A DNA stretch of 6,014 bases from an uncultured Actinomycetes bacterium (GCA_945957335.1 CAMFLJ010000240.1:1-6014), one strand, 5' to 3'; counted from the first letter of the stretch, positions 1 through 6,014 are shown. Numbers and translations: made by a program. The notes: generated by a model from the sequence alone, not told the origin.

Positions 1-44
1 CACTATCCTCTTCGTCGGCAGCGTCAGATGTGTATAAGAGACAG
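1..44 (+). other. Residual Illumina Nextera i5 adapter (non-genomic)
   Basis: This stretch is synthetic. Bases 1-3 (CAC) match the end of the P5 arm, 4-11 (TATCCTCT) match the Nextera i5 index known as S503/N503, 12-25 (TCGTCGGCAGCGTC) are the Nextera read 1 sequence, and 26-44 (AGATGTGTATAAGAGACAG) are the 19-base Tn5 mosaic end used in tagmentation. All the parts are exact and in the order of a library molecule, so chance is excluded. Base 45 is the first genomic base. The block is AT-richer than everything after it and puts a TAA (35-37) in the glnE frame. It should be trimmed and not read as a natural transposon end. Confidence 0.98.
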
Positions 45-46
45 GG

Positions 47-2419
47 GCGGCGCTGGCCACCCTCGGCAACCAGGTCCTCGACTCGTCGTGCGCCCTCGCC
101 GCCGCCGCCGACCGCGACGGCCCCGACAGCGTCACCCTCGCCGTGATCGGGATGGGGAAGCTCGGCGGGGCCGAGCTCAACTACTCGAGCGACATCGACG
201 TGCTCTTCGTCGGCGAGGGGGCCCGCACCCAGCTCGACCGCCGGGCCCGTGCGGTGATGGACATCGCCCGCCGCTGCTTCCGGGTCGACGCCAACCTGCG
301 CCCCGAGGGCCGCGACGGGCCCCTCGTGCGATCGCTCGACAGCTACGAGGCCTACTGGGACCGCTGGGCCGAGCCGTGGGAGTTCCAGGCGCTGCTGAAG
401 GCCCGGCCGGCGGGCGGCGACGCCGCGCTCGGCGCCCGCTGGCTCGATGCCGCCCAGCGGTGGCTCTGGACCCACCCGTTCACGGCCGACGACCTCCGCT
501 CGCTGCGGGCGATGAAGGCCCGGGCCGAGGCCGAGGTGGCCAAGAAGGGCCTCAGCGGCCGCGAGCTGAAGCGGGCCCCCGGCGGCATCCGCGACATCGA
601 GTTCACGATCCAGCTGCTGCAGCTCGTGCACGGCCACCTCGACCCCGAGCTGCGCGGCCCCACCACCCTCGACACGCTCGAGGAGATGGCCGAGGCGGGC
701 TACGTCGACGCCGACGACGCCGACCGTCTGGCCGACGCCTACCGGCTGCTGCGCACCGTCGAGCACCGCCTGCAGCTCGTCGACGAGCAGCAGGTGCACA
801 CGCTGCCGAGCGACCCGGTCGCCCTCGACCGCCTGGCCCGGGTGATGGGTCGCCGCGACGACCGCGAGGGCACCGCCGCCGAGCAGCTCGAGAAGGAGCT
901 GCGCCACACCCAGGCCACGGTCCGCTCGATCCACGAGCGCGTGTACTTCCGCCCGCTGCTCGAGGCCTTCGCGTCGGCGTCGGCCGCCGACGCCGCGCTC
1001 AGCCCCGAGGCCGCCGCTGCCCGGCTGAGCGCGTTCGGCTTCGTGGACGCCCGCCGCACCCAGGCCGCGGTCATGGAGCTCACCCGCGGCCTCAACCGGT
1101 CGAGCCGGCTCATGCAGCAGCTCCTCCCGCTGCTGCTCGACTGGCTCTCGCAGGCCCCGGACCCCGACCTCGGGCTGCTGCTGGTCCGCAACCTGCTGTC
1201 GGGCCCGCAGGGGAACCGGGGCCTGGCCGAGACGTTCCGCGACTCCCCCGCCGCCGCCCAGGCGCTGTGCCGCATCGCCGGCACCAGCCGCCTGCTGGGC
1301 GACGTGCTCTCCCACAACCCGGACCTCGTCGCCCGCCTGCCCGACCCGGAGCGCCTCACCACCCGCGACCGCGACGGGCTGGTCGAGAGCGCCAACGCGG
1401 CGGTGGCGCTGCGCGACGGCCGCACCGAGCAGCAGGGCTCGCTGCGGCGCTGGCAGCAGCGCAACCTCCTCGGTGTGGCCGCCCGAGACCTGCTCGGCCA
1501 CGCGTCGGTCGACCAGGTCGGCGTCGACCTCACCTCGCTGGCCGAGGCCACGGTCGAGGCGGCGCTGGCATCGCTCGAGCCGACCATCCCGTTCGCGGTG
1601 ATCGGCGTCGGCCGCTTCGGTGGGGCCGAGCTCGCCTATGCCAGCGACCTCGACGTGATCTTCGTGCACGACGCCCAGGGCGCGTCGGGCACCGACGAGG
1701 CCAAGCGCCTGGCCACCGCGCTCATGCGCCACATCGGTGGCGGCACCCCCGCCGACCGCATCTACGACATCGACGCCGACCTGCGGCCCGAGGGGCGGGC
1801 CGGGCCGCTCGCCCGCAGCCTGGGCGCCTTCGAGGTGTACTGGCGCGACCACGCCCTCACGTGGGAGCGCCAGGCGATGACCCGGGCCCGGGTGGTGGCG
1901 GGCGACCGGGCCCTCGGCGACCGCCTCCTCGACGCCATCGAGCCCGCGGTGTGGGACGGCGGCCTGTCGGCCGACGAGATCCGCGAGATCCGCCGCATGA
2001 AGGCCCGCATCGAGTCCGAGCGCATCCCACCCGGCGAGGACCCCGACTTCCACCTGAAGCTCGGGCGCGGCTCGCTCTCCGACATCGAGTTCACCGTCCA
2101 GATGCTCCAGCTGCAGTACCAGGTGAAGGCCACCGGCACGCTCGACGGGCTGCGCGCCCTGACCCAGGGCGACGTCATCGCCGAGGACGACGCCGAGCTC
2201 ATGGCCGAGGCCTACCGGTTCTGCGAACGGGTTCGGAACCGCTGGTTCCTCGTGAACAGCGCGCCGGGCGACTCGCTGCCGAGCCAGCCCGAGCCGCTGG
2301 CGTGGCTGGCCCGCTCGCTCGACACCTCCCCCGGGCGCCTGCGCGACGACTACCGCCGCGTCACCCGGCGGGCCCGCAAGGTGGTCGAGCGCGTCTTCTA
2401 CGGCCTCGACGTCCGCTGA
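47..2419 (+). CDS. glnE: Bifunctional glutamine synthetase adenylyltransferase/adenylyl-removing enzyme, 5' partial
   Basis: GlnE attaches AMP to a tyrosine of glutamine synthetase to switch it off and removes it by phosphorolysis to switch it on, so it sets cytoplasmic nitrogen assimilation. The 790 visible residues show two nucleotidyltransferase modules. The N-terminal (deadenylylase) module has GMGKLGGAELNYSSDIDV with paired aspartates at visible residues 49 and 51, then DANLRPEGRDGPL and PGGIRDIEF. The C-terminal (adenylyltransferase) module has GVGRFGGAELAYASDLDV with aspartates at 534 and 536, then DADLRPEGRAGPL, GRGSLSDIEF and the closing helix ending VVERVFYGLDVR. All key motifs are intact. 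Family members are about 950-1000 residues, so roughly 170-200 N-terminal residues are missing. The frame is open from 47, in front of the GTG at 143, so 143 is not the real start. The gene is cut by the adapter junction at 45. Family assignment is very secure. Confidence 0.97.
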   Translation, partial: AALATLGNQVLDSSCALAAAADRDGPDSVTLAVIGMGKLGGAELNYSSDIDVLFVGEGARTQLDRRARAVMDIARRCFRVDANLRPEGRDGPLVRSLDSYEAYWDRWAEPWEFQALLKARPAGGDAALGARWLDAAQRWLWTHPFTADDLRSLRAMKARAEAEVAKKGLSGRELKRAPGGIRDIEFTIQLLQLVHGHLDPELRGPTTLDTLEEMAEAGYVDADDADRLADAYRLLRTVEHRLQLVDEQQVHTLPSDPVALDRLARVMGRRDDREGTAAEQLEKELRHTQATVRSIHERVYFRPLLEAFASASAADAALSPEAAAARLSAFGFVDARRTQAAVMELTRGLNRSSRLMQQLLPLLLDWLSQAPDPDLGLLLVRNLLSGPQGNRGLAETFRDSPAAAQALCRIAGTSRLLGDVLSHNPDLVARLPDPERLTTRDRDGLVESANAAVALRDGRTEQQGSLRRWQQRNLLGVAARDLLGHASVDQVGVDLTSLAEATVEAALASLEPTIPFAVIGVGRFGGAELAYASDLDVIFVHDAQGASGTDEAKRLATALMRHIGGGTPADRIYDIDADLRPEGRAGPLARSLGAFEVYWRDHALTWERQAMTRARVVAGDRALGDRLLDAIEPAVWDGGLSADEIREIRRMKARIESERIPPGEDPDFHLKLGRGSLSDIEFTVQMLQLQYQVKATGTLDGLRALTQGDVIAEDDAELMAEAYRFCERVRNRWFLVNSAPGDSLPSQPEPLAWLARSLDTSPGRLRDDYRRVTRRARKVVERVFYGLDVR

Positions 2420-2424
2420 CCCGG

Positions 2425-2444
2425 CGCGGGGCGCCCACCCCGTG
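2425..2444 (+). terminator. Possible GC hairpin after glnE
   Basis: Six bases after the glnE stop, 2425-2431 (CGCGGGG) can pair with 2438-2444 (CCCCGTG) around a 6-base loop, giving 7 pairs including one G-U. There is no T-run afterwards, so it is not a classic intrinsic terminator, although hairpins without a T-run are common in high-GC actinobacteria. In sequence this rich in G and C, such stems also arise by chance. Confidence 0.25.
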
Positions 2445-2445
2445 A

Positions 2446-2465
2446 GATGATGCGACCCCATCATC
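2446..2465 (+). promoter_or_regulatory. Perfect 7-bp inverted repeat upstream of the amidohydrolase
   Basis: GATGATG (2446-2452) and CATCATC (2459-2465) are exact reverse complements separated by six bases (CGACCC). The repeat lies between the glnE stop and the amidohydrolase ribosome binding site (about 2472-2479). Its arms are much less GC-rich than the surroundings, which makes chance pairing less likely than for the many all-GC stems nearby. It could be an operator half-site pair or an mRNA hairpin affecting translation. No known regulator motif is recognised. It also contains the tandem ATGs at 2447 and 2450, which would otherwise look like start codons. Confidence 0.35.
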
Positions 2466-2471
2466 ACGTTC

Positions 2472-2479
2472 GAGGGGGA
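2472..2479 (+). promoter_or_regulatory. Ribosome binding site fixing the amidohydrolase start
   Basis: GAGGGGGA ends 3 bases before the ATG at 2483, with the AGGGGG core ending 4 bases before it. This purine block favours 2483 over the in-frame ATGs at 2447 and 2450, which have only GC hairpin sequence upstream and would add a non-conserved-looking tail (MMRPHHHVRGGT). The spacing is a little short. Confidence 0.65.
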
Positions 2480-2482
2480 ACG

Positions 2483-3904
2483 ATGGACGCCACTGCGATC
2501 CGGGCCGAGCTGGACCATCCCGTCGTCGACGCCGACGGCCACATCATCGAGTACGTCCCGGCCATCCGCGACCTGCTCGGCGACGAGGCCGGCGGCGCCG
2601 TCGCCGACCGCTTCGCGGCGATGTCGAAGGGCACCACCGCGCTGCGCGCCAGCCTCGACATGGACGGCCGTCGCGCCGCCGGCCTGGCCCGCACCGGCTG
2701 GTGGGGCGTGCCCGCCCGCAACACCCTCGACCGCGCCACCGCGATGCTGCCGGGCCTGCTCTACGAGCGCCTCGACGAGATCGGCATCGACGTCGCCGTG
2801 CTCTACCCCACGGTGGGGCTGAGCGTGATGGCCGTCGACGACCCCGAGCTGCGCCGCGGCCTCGCCCGGGCGTGCAACCGCTACTACGCCGAGGCCTACG
2901 CCCCCTACGCCGACCGCCTGATCACCGTCGGCGTGATCCCCACCTACGACCCCGACGAGGCGCTCGACGAGCTCGACCACGCCACCTCGCTCGGGCTCAA
3001 GGGCTTCCTGTTCGGCGGGCTCGTGCTGCGCAACGCCCCCGGTAGCGAGGGCAACCGGGCCGCCCGGTGGGTCGACGGGCTCGGCCTCGACAGCGCCCAC
3101 GACTACGACCCGGTGTGGCGCCGCTGCGTCGAGCTGGGCGTGTCGCCCACGTTCCACTCCACCGGCATCGGCTTCGGCAGCCGGGTCTCGCCCACGAACT
3201 ACGTCGCCAACCACATCGGCAACTTCGCCGCCGGCACCGAGGCCGTGTGCCGCTCCCTGTTCTTCGGCGGCGCCATGACCCGCTTCCCCGAGCTGCGCTT
3301 CGCCTTCCTCGAGGGCGGCGTGGCGTGGGCCTGCAACCTGCTCTCCGACATCGTCGGCCACTTCGAGAAGCGCAACATCGACGCCCTCGCCCACTACGAC
3401 CCGCGGAACCTCGACCGGGCGAAGCTCGACGAGCTCGTCGACCGCTACGCCGAGGGCCTCATCGCCGAGCGGCGCGACCGCCTCGACGAGAGCCTCGGCT
3501 TCCTCTCCGACCCCGACGAGGACCCGGCCGCGCTCGACGAGTGGGCCCAGAGCGGCATCACCTCGGTGGCCGACATCGTGCGCGTCTTCACCGAGCAGTG
3601 CTTCTTCGGCTGCGAGGCCGACGACCCCATGAACGCGATGGCCTTCGACTCGAAGATCAACCCCGACGGCTCGCGCCTGCGGGCGATGTTCGCCTCCGAC
3701 ATCGGCCACTGGGACGTCCCCGACTTCACCGGCGTGCTGCCCGAGGCGTGGGAGCTGATCGAGGACGGCCTGGTCGACCGCGACGAGTTCCGCGACTTCA
3801 TGTTCGGCAACGTCGTGCGCCTCTTCGGCGGCACCAACCCCGACTTCTTCGCCGGCACCGCCGTGGCCGACCAGGTGTCGGCGCTGCTCTCCCCCACCGC
3901 CTGA
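2483..3904 (+). CDS. Amidohydrolase-2 family metal-dependent hydrolase
   Basis: This 473-residue protein belongs to the amidohydrolase-related TIM-barrel family (Amidohydro_2, COG2159), which includes decarboxylases and hydrolases that use a divalent metal. Visible features are an N-terminal metal-binding strand VVDADGHIIE (Asp16, Asp18, His20), a GLKG lysine (Lys173), a central histidine in SPTFHSTG (His225), FLEGG (Glu277) and a C-terminal metal/acid motif ASDIGHWD (Asp406, His409). The DxDxH form replaces the HxH of short ACMSD-type members, as is usual in the long actinobacterial branch. Length is above the roughly 300-350 residues of short members. A helical, acidic stretch at about 295-370 between the last barrel strands is extra. 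No signal peptide is seen, so it is probably cytoplasmic. The start is set by the ribosome binding site; a start at 2447 would add 12 residues. The substrate cannot be told from sequence, and the neighbours give no clear hint. Confidence 0.9.
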   Translation: MDATAIRAELDHPVVDADGHIIEYVPAIRDLLGDEAGGAVADRFAAMSKGTTALRASLDMDGRRAAGLARTGWWGVPARNTLDRATAMLPGLLYERLDEIGIDVAVLYPTVGLSVMAVDDPELRRGLARACNRYYAEAYAPYADRLITVGVIPTYDPDEALDELDHATSLGLKGFLFGGLVLRNAPGSEGNRAARWVDGLGLDSAHDYDPVWRRCVELGVSPTFHSTGIGFGSRVSPTNYVANHIGNFAAGTEAVCRSLFFGGAMTRFPELRFAFLEGGVAWACNLLSDIVGHFEKRNIDALAHYDPRNLDRAKLDELVDRYAEGLIAERRDRLDESLGFLSDPDEDPAALDEWAQSGITSVADIVRVFTEQCFFGCEADDPMNAMAFDSKINPDGSRLRAMFASDIGHWDVPDFTGVLPEAWELIEDGLVDRDEFRDFMFGNVVRLFGGTNPDFFAGTAVADQVSALLSPTA

Positions 3905-3917
3905 CCCCGGCCCGCCG

Positions 3918-3941
3918 CGGCCGCGCCGGCTCCTCCGGCCG
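3918..3941 (+). terminator. Possible GC-rich hairpin after the amidohydrolase
   Basis: CGGCCG at 3918-3923 can pair with CGGCCG at 3936-3941 around a 12-base loop; an alternative is GCCGG (3925-3929) with CCGGC (3935-3939) around CTCCT. It starts 13 bases after the stop codon and lacks a T-run. The base composition makes such stems frequent, so this is a weak call. The rest of the 123-base gap (3905-4027) shows no recognisable promoter boxes. Confidence 0.2.
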
Positions 3942-4013
3942 ACCCCACGGGGGCGTGCCCTTCGGCCCTGTCACGAGCGTCGCCACCATCGGACGATCGC
4001 GTCAGGACGAGAT

Positions 4014-4021
4014 GGAAGGGG
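4014..4021 (+). promoter_or_regulatory. Strong ribosome binding site of the CoA-binding protein gene
   Basis: GGAAGGGG sits 6 bases before the ATG at 4028. It is the best Shine-Dalgarno sequence in the window and supports both the start and independent translation of this gene, which lies 123 bases behind its neighbour. Confidence 0.75.
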
Positions 4022-4027
4022 ACGGCG

Positions 4028-4486
4028 ATGCCCTCACGTACCGCCATCGACGACTTCCTCGCGCAGGAGCACCTGGCCTTCGTCGGCGCGTCCCGCGACC
4101 CGAAGGAGTTCGCCAACTCCGTGTACCGCAGGCTCCGCGAGGGCGGCCGCACGATGTACCCGGTGCACCGCGAGGCGGCCGAGGTCGAGGGTGACCGCGC
4201 CGTCGCCCGGCTGGCCGACGTGCCCGATCCCGTCGACGGCGTCGTGATCATGGCGCCGCCCGGGACCGAGGTGGAGCTCACCCGCGAGGCCCTCGAGCGC
4301 GGGATCCCGAGGGTGTGGCTGCACCGCGGCGCCGGGCAGGGCCCGGTGCCCGCGGAGGCGGTCGCGCTGTGCGAGGAGGCCGGTGTGCCCGTGGTCGACG
4401 GGGCGTGCCCGCTGATGTTCGAGGGCCACGTCGGAGGGGTGCACCGCCTGCACCGCTACATCGTGCGTCGGCGCATCGCCGCCTGA
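4028..4486 (+). CDS. CoA-binding domain protein (YccU-like, COG1832)
   Basis: This 152-residue protein is a single Rossmann-type CoA-binding domain of the kind found at the N-terminus of ADP-forming acyl-CoA synthetases, here standing alone. The nucleotide-binding turn LAFVGASRDPKEFANSVY lies at residues 16-33, followed by GRTMYPVHREAAEVEG (40-55), LADVPDPVDGVVIMAPP (62-78), an RVWLHRGAG strand and turn (95-103) and the closing VPVVDGACPLMFEG (120-133) with a conserved-looking cysteine at 127. The length is normal for the family (about 130-150), with a short basic C-terminal tail (HRLHRYIVRRR). No catalytic subunit is present, and the function of stand-alone members is not firmly known; CoA or a related nucleotide is the expected ligand. 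It is probably cytoplasmic. The next gene follows 65 bases later on the same strand and may be co-transcribed. Confidence 0.92.
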   Translation: MPSRTAIDDFLAQEHLAFVGASRDPKEFANSVYRRLREGGRTMYPVHREAAEVEGDRAVARLADVPDPVDGVVIMAPPGTEVELTREALERGIPRVWLHRGAGQGPVPAEAVALCEEAGVPVVDGACPLMFEGHVGGVHRLHRYIVRRRIAA

Positions 4487-4487
4487 C

Positions 4488-4506
4488 GCCACCGCCGGTC
4501 GGTGGC
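4488..4506 (+). terminator. Hairpin just after the CoA-binding protein gene
   Basis: GCCACCG (4488-4494) and CGGTGGC (4500-4506) form a perfect 7-bp stem with the 5-base loop CCGGT, starting 2 bases after the TGA. No T-run follows. Position and perfection make it a fair candidate for a T-less terminator or an RNA-stabilising 3' hairpin. If it terminates, the alpha/beta hydrolase would need its own promoter in the remaining 45 bases. Confidence 0.4.
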
Positions 4507-4551
4507 CGGGGTCCGCGGTCAGGTCCCGGTCACCGGCTGGACTCTGCTGCC

Positions 4552-5421
4552 ATGAGCGGCGGCACCGATCCGAACCCATCCCTCCTCGACCTGCCCGACG
4601 GGCGCACGCTCGCATGGCGCTCGCACGGGCCCGAGACCGGCCGCGTCGTGGTGCACCACCACGGCGGGCTGGTGAGCGGCAGCTACGCGAGCACCGCGGC
4701 GGCCACCTGTGAGGTGCTCGGCATCCGCCTGGTCACGCCGGACCGACCGGGCATCGGCGCCTCCACGGCTGCGCCGGGCCGCACGACCGCGTCGTTCGCG
4801 GCCGACGTGGCGGCGCTGCTCGACCACCTCGGCGTCGAGCGCGCCGGCAGCCTGGGCTGGTCGATGGGCGGCCAGTACGCGGTGGCCACGGCGGCCGTGC
4901 TGAACGACCGGGTCGACGCGCTGGTGGTGGTGGCCGGCGCCGTGCCGCTCGACGATCCCGCGGCGCTCGCCGAGCTCAACAAGACCGACCGGCGCCTCAC
5001 GGCCACCTGTGCCAAGCACCCGTGGCGGGCCCGGCGCACGTTCGGGCTGATCGGCGCGCTGGCCCGGCGGGCACCGGCACGCGTCGGCGGCTCGATGGGG
5101 CGCGGGCTGAGCGGGGCCGACAAGGCCGTGATCGGGCGGGTCGGCCCGGCCCTGATGGGCGCCTCCATGGCCGAGGCGATGGCCCAGCCCGAGGGCATGG
5201 CCGAGGAGTACCGGGCGTGGGCCCGGCCGTGGGGCGTGCCCCTCGCCCCCGTCGGCTGCCCCACCACCGTGGTGCGCGGCACCGAGGACCACCTGATCCC
5301 CGAGCCGTGGGCGGCCCGCCTGGCCGAGGGCCTCGGTGCCGAGCGGGTCGAGCGCGACGGCGACGGGCACCTGTTCCTGCTCGAGCGCTGGCAGGACGTG
5401 CTGGCCCCGTTCACCGCCTAG
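4552..5421 (+). CDS. Alpha/beta hydrolase
   Basis: This 289-residue protein has the full alpha/beta hydrolase plan. An HHHGG oxyanion-hole loop is at 35-39, DRPGIGAS at 64-71, the nucleophile elbow GWSMGG at 102-107 with Ser104, the acid in RGTEDHLIP (Asp246) and the catalytic histidine in GDGHLF (His273). Length is usual. A cap region rich in Arg and Ala (about 140-225) separates the nucleophile from the acid. No signal peptide is seen, so it is probably cytoplasmic. Family relatives are esterases, lipases, C-C hydrolases, epoxide hydrolases and haloperoxidases; an aspartate nucleophile type is excluded by the serine, but the substrate is unknown. ATG 4552 is the only plausible start: no in-frame ATG, GTG or TTG lies close upstream, and the next internal ATG falls inside the nucleophile motif. 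No clear Shine-Dalgarno sequence precedes it. It converges with the nuclease gene. Confidence 0.9.
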   Translation: MSGGTDPNPSLLDLPDGRTLAWRSHGPETGRVVVHHHGGLVSGSYASTAAATCEVLGIRLVTPDRPGIGASTAAPGRTTASFAADVAALLDHLGVERAGSLGWSMGGQYAVATAAVLNDRVDALVVVAGAVPLDDPAALAELNKTDRRLTATCAKHPWRARRTFGLIGALARRAPARVGGSMGRGLSGADKAVIGRVGPALMGASMAEAMAQPEGMAEEYRAWARPWGVPLAPVGCPTTVVRGTEDHLIPEPWAARLAEGLGAERVERDGDGHLFLLERWQDVLAPFTA

Positions 5422-5448
5422 CGGTCGGCGCCGGGGCCGGGCGACGGC

Positions 5449-6014
5449 TCAGGGCCAGGTGTCGCTGCCGGGCCCGCAGGTGTCGAGCATCTGCCCGAGG
5501 GCGTCGCGCTCGTCGGTGGTGACGCTCAGCCCGTAGGTGGCCTTCACGGTGACGTAGCGGTCGGCGTACGCGCACCAGGCCTCGCGGCGAGCAGGCCGCC
5601 ACTGGTCGGGGGTCGAGTCGCCCTTCGACCGATTCGACGACGACGAGGTGGCCACCAGCTCGGCCTGGTCGTTGGCGAAGCGCCGGCGCAGCGGGGCGTC
5701 CCAGCGCCACCCGCCCGAGCGGAACGCCTCCGCCAGCGGCACGAGGTGGTCGATCTCGACCTCCGACGGGCTGGAGGCGGTGCGCCCGTCGTAGGGCGAC
5801 AGCCAGGTGCCGGCCAGCACCTTGCAGCGCCGCGAGGTGTCGAGGGTGGGTGTGGTCGTGGTCCAGCGGATCAGGGCGTCCTGGCGGGCGTCGCAGCCGT
5901 TGCCGTCGACGTCCTCCCAGTGGGGCCAGTCGTCGCGCCGGTAGGTGCCCTGGGGCGAGGGGCGGTCGTCGATCGCCAGCACGGCGAGGCGCTCGCGCAC
6001 CGAGGGCGCCTCGG
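5449..6014 (-). CDS. HNH endonuclease family protein (DUF1524/GmrSD C-terminal-like), 5' partial
   Basis: The visible part is about 188 residues, open to the window edge. Numbering from the GTG at 6000, the key motifs are HWEDVDGNGCDARQDAL (27-43), the first catalytic block EIDHLVPLAEAF (82-93, His85 the likely general base), RFANDQAELVA (107-117, Asn110), and SNRSKGD with PDQW (122-134, Asn123 in the third HNH position). This is the arrangement of actinobacterial HNH proteins related to the C-terminal domain of GmrSD (DUF1524). Cysteines at 36, 59, 143 and 175 suggest two disulfides, and family members usually carry a secretion signal or lipobox, so the lost N-terminus probably holds one; this is inference. 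Likely activity is metal-dependent DNA cleavage outside the cytoplasm, with unknown biological role. The GTG at 6000 is not preferred as the start because the frame continues upstream (EAPS before it). The stop at 5449 is only 27 bases from the convergent hydrolase gene. Confidence 0.88.
   Translation of the reverse strand, partial: EAPSVRERLAVLAIDDRPSPQGTYRRDDWPHWEDVDGNGCDARQDALIRWTTTTPTLDTSRRCKVLAGTWLSPYDGRTASSPSEVEIDHLVPLAEAFRSGGWRWDAPLRRRFANDQAELVATSSSSNRSKGDSTPDQWRPARREAWCAYADRYVTVKATYGLSVTTDERDALGQMLDTCGPGSDTWP

Noticed and set aside
26..44. A Tn5 transposon end at the left edge
   Set aside because: It is the hyperactive mosaic end joined directly to the Nextera read 1 sequence and an index; this combination exists only in sequencing libraries.
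739..1587. Long open frames on the - strand inside glnE (also 352-675 and 1762-2202)
   Set aside because: They are Ser/Arg-rich shadows of glnE with no recognisable domain and no ribosome binding site; glnE motifs are intact on the other strand.
143..2419. GTG at 143 as the true start of a short GlnE
   Set aside because: It falls inside the first nucleotidyltransferase motif, and the frame upstream to 47 still reads like GlnE; the end is due to the adapter junction.
28..2445. An 805-residue Arg/Pro/Ala-rich reading frame on the + strand
   Set aside because: It is the wrong frame over glnE, starts in the adapter and has low-complexity Arg/Pro composition typical of shadow frames in high-GC DNA.
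3067..4194. A 375-residue + strand frame over the amidohydrolase and the following gap
   Set aside because: Arg-rich shadow that overlaps two well-supported genes in other frames; no domain is recognisable.
3445..4281. A 278-residue - strand frame spanning the gap between the amidohydrolase and CoA-binding genes
   Set aside because: Antisense to conserved motifs of both genes, Ser-rich composition and no domain; the open frame is expected from GC bias.
4519..5370. A 283-residue - strand frame antisense to the alpha/beta hydrolase (also 4683-5414)
   Set aside because: Composition rich in His, Arg, Gly and Ala without motifs, while the + strand has the full Ser-Asp-His set of an alpha/beta hydrolase.
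5449..6014. A restriction or toxin-antitoxin defence system based on the HNH nuclease
   Set aside because: There is no methyltransferase, GmrS-like N-terminal domain, antitoxin or other defence gene in view, and the cysteine pattern points to an exported protein; the missing upstream sequence leaves it open, but nothing supports it here.

Overview
The window looks like the end of an assembled contig from a very GC-rich (about 70% or more by eye) actinobacterium. The GlnE sequence has wording typical of Actinomycetota (for example HLKLGRGSLSDIEF and a VTRRARKVVERVFYG tail), and the amidohydrolase and the HNH nuclease also belong to families common there. A lineage such as Acidimicrobiia is possible, but that is a guess. 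Coding density is high and codon third positions are almost all G or C.

Layout. Bases 1-44 are not genomic: they are the inner end of an Illumina Nextera i5 adapter, with an index and the Tn5 mosaic end, left on the contig. Genomic sequence begins at 45, inside glnE, the bifunctional glutamine synthetase adenylyltransferase/deadenylylase (47-2419, N-terminus missing). A 63-base gap with two small inverted repeats leads to a metal-dependent amidohydrolase-2 family protein (2483-3904). After 123 bases comes a small CoA-binding Rossmann protein (4028-4486), then after 65 bases an alpha/beta hydrolase (4552-5421). These four genes share the + strand. A secreted-type HNH endonuclease with a DUF1524/GmrSD C-terminal-like domain lies on the - strand (5449-6014); it converges on the hydrolase with a 27-base gap and runs off the right edge.

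The genes do not form an obvious pathway. GlnE controls nitrogen assimilation; the amidohydrolase, CoA-binding protein and hydrolase are general metabolic families of unknown substrate; the nuclease is probably extracytoplasmic. I found no RNA gene, CRISPR array, insertion sequence, phage gene or convincing new system. The most notable points are the adapter remnant, which also creates a false start codon, and a conspicuous inverted repeat just ahead of the amidohydrolase ribosome binding site.
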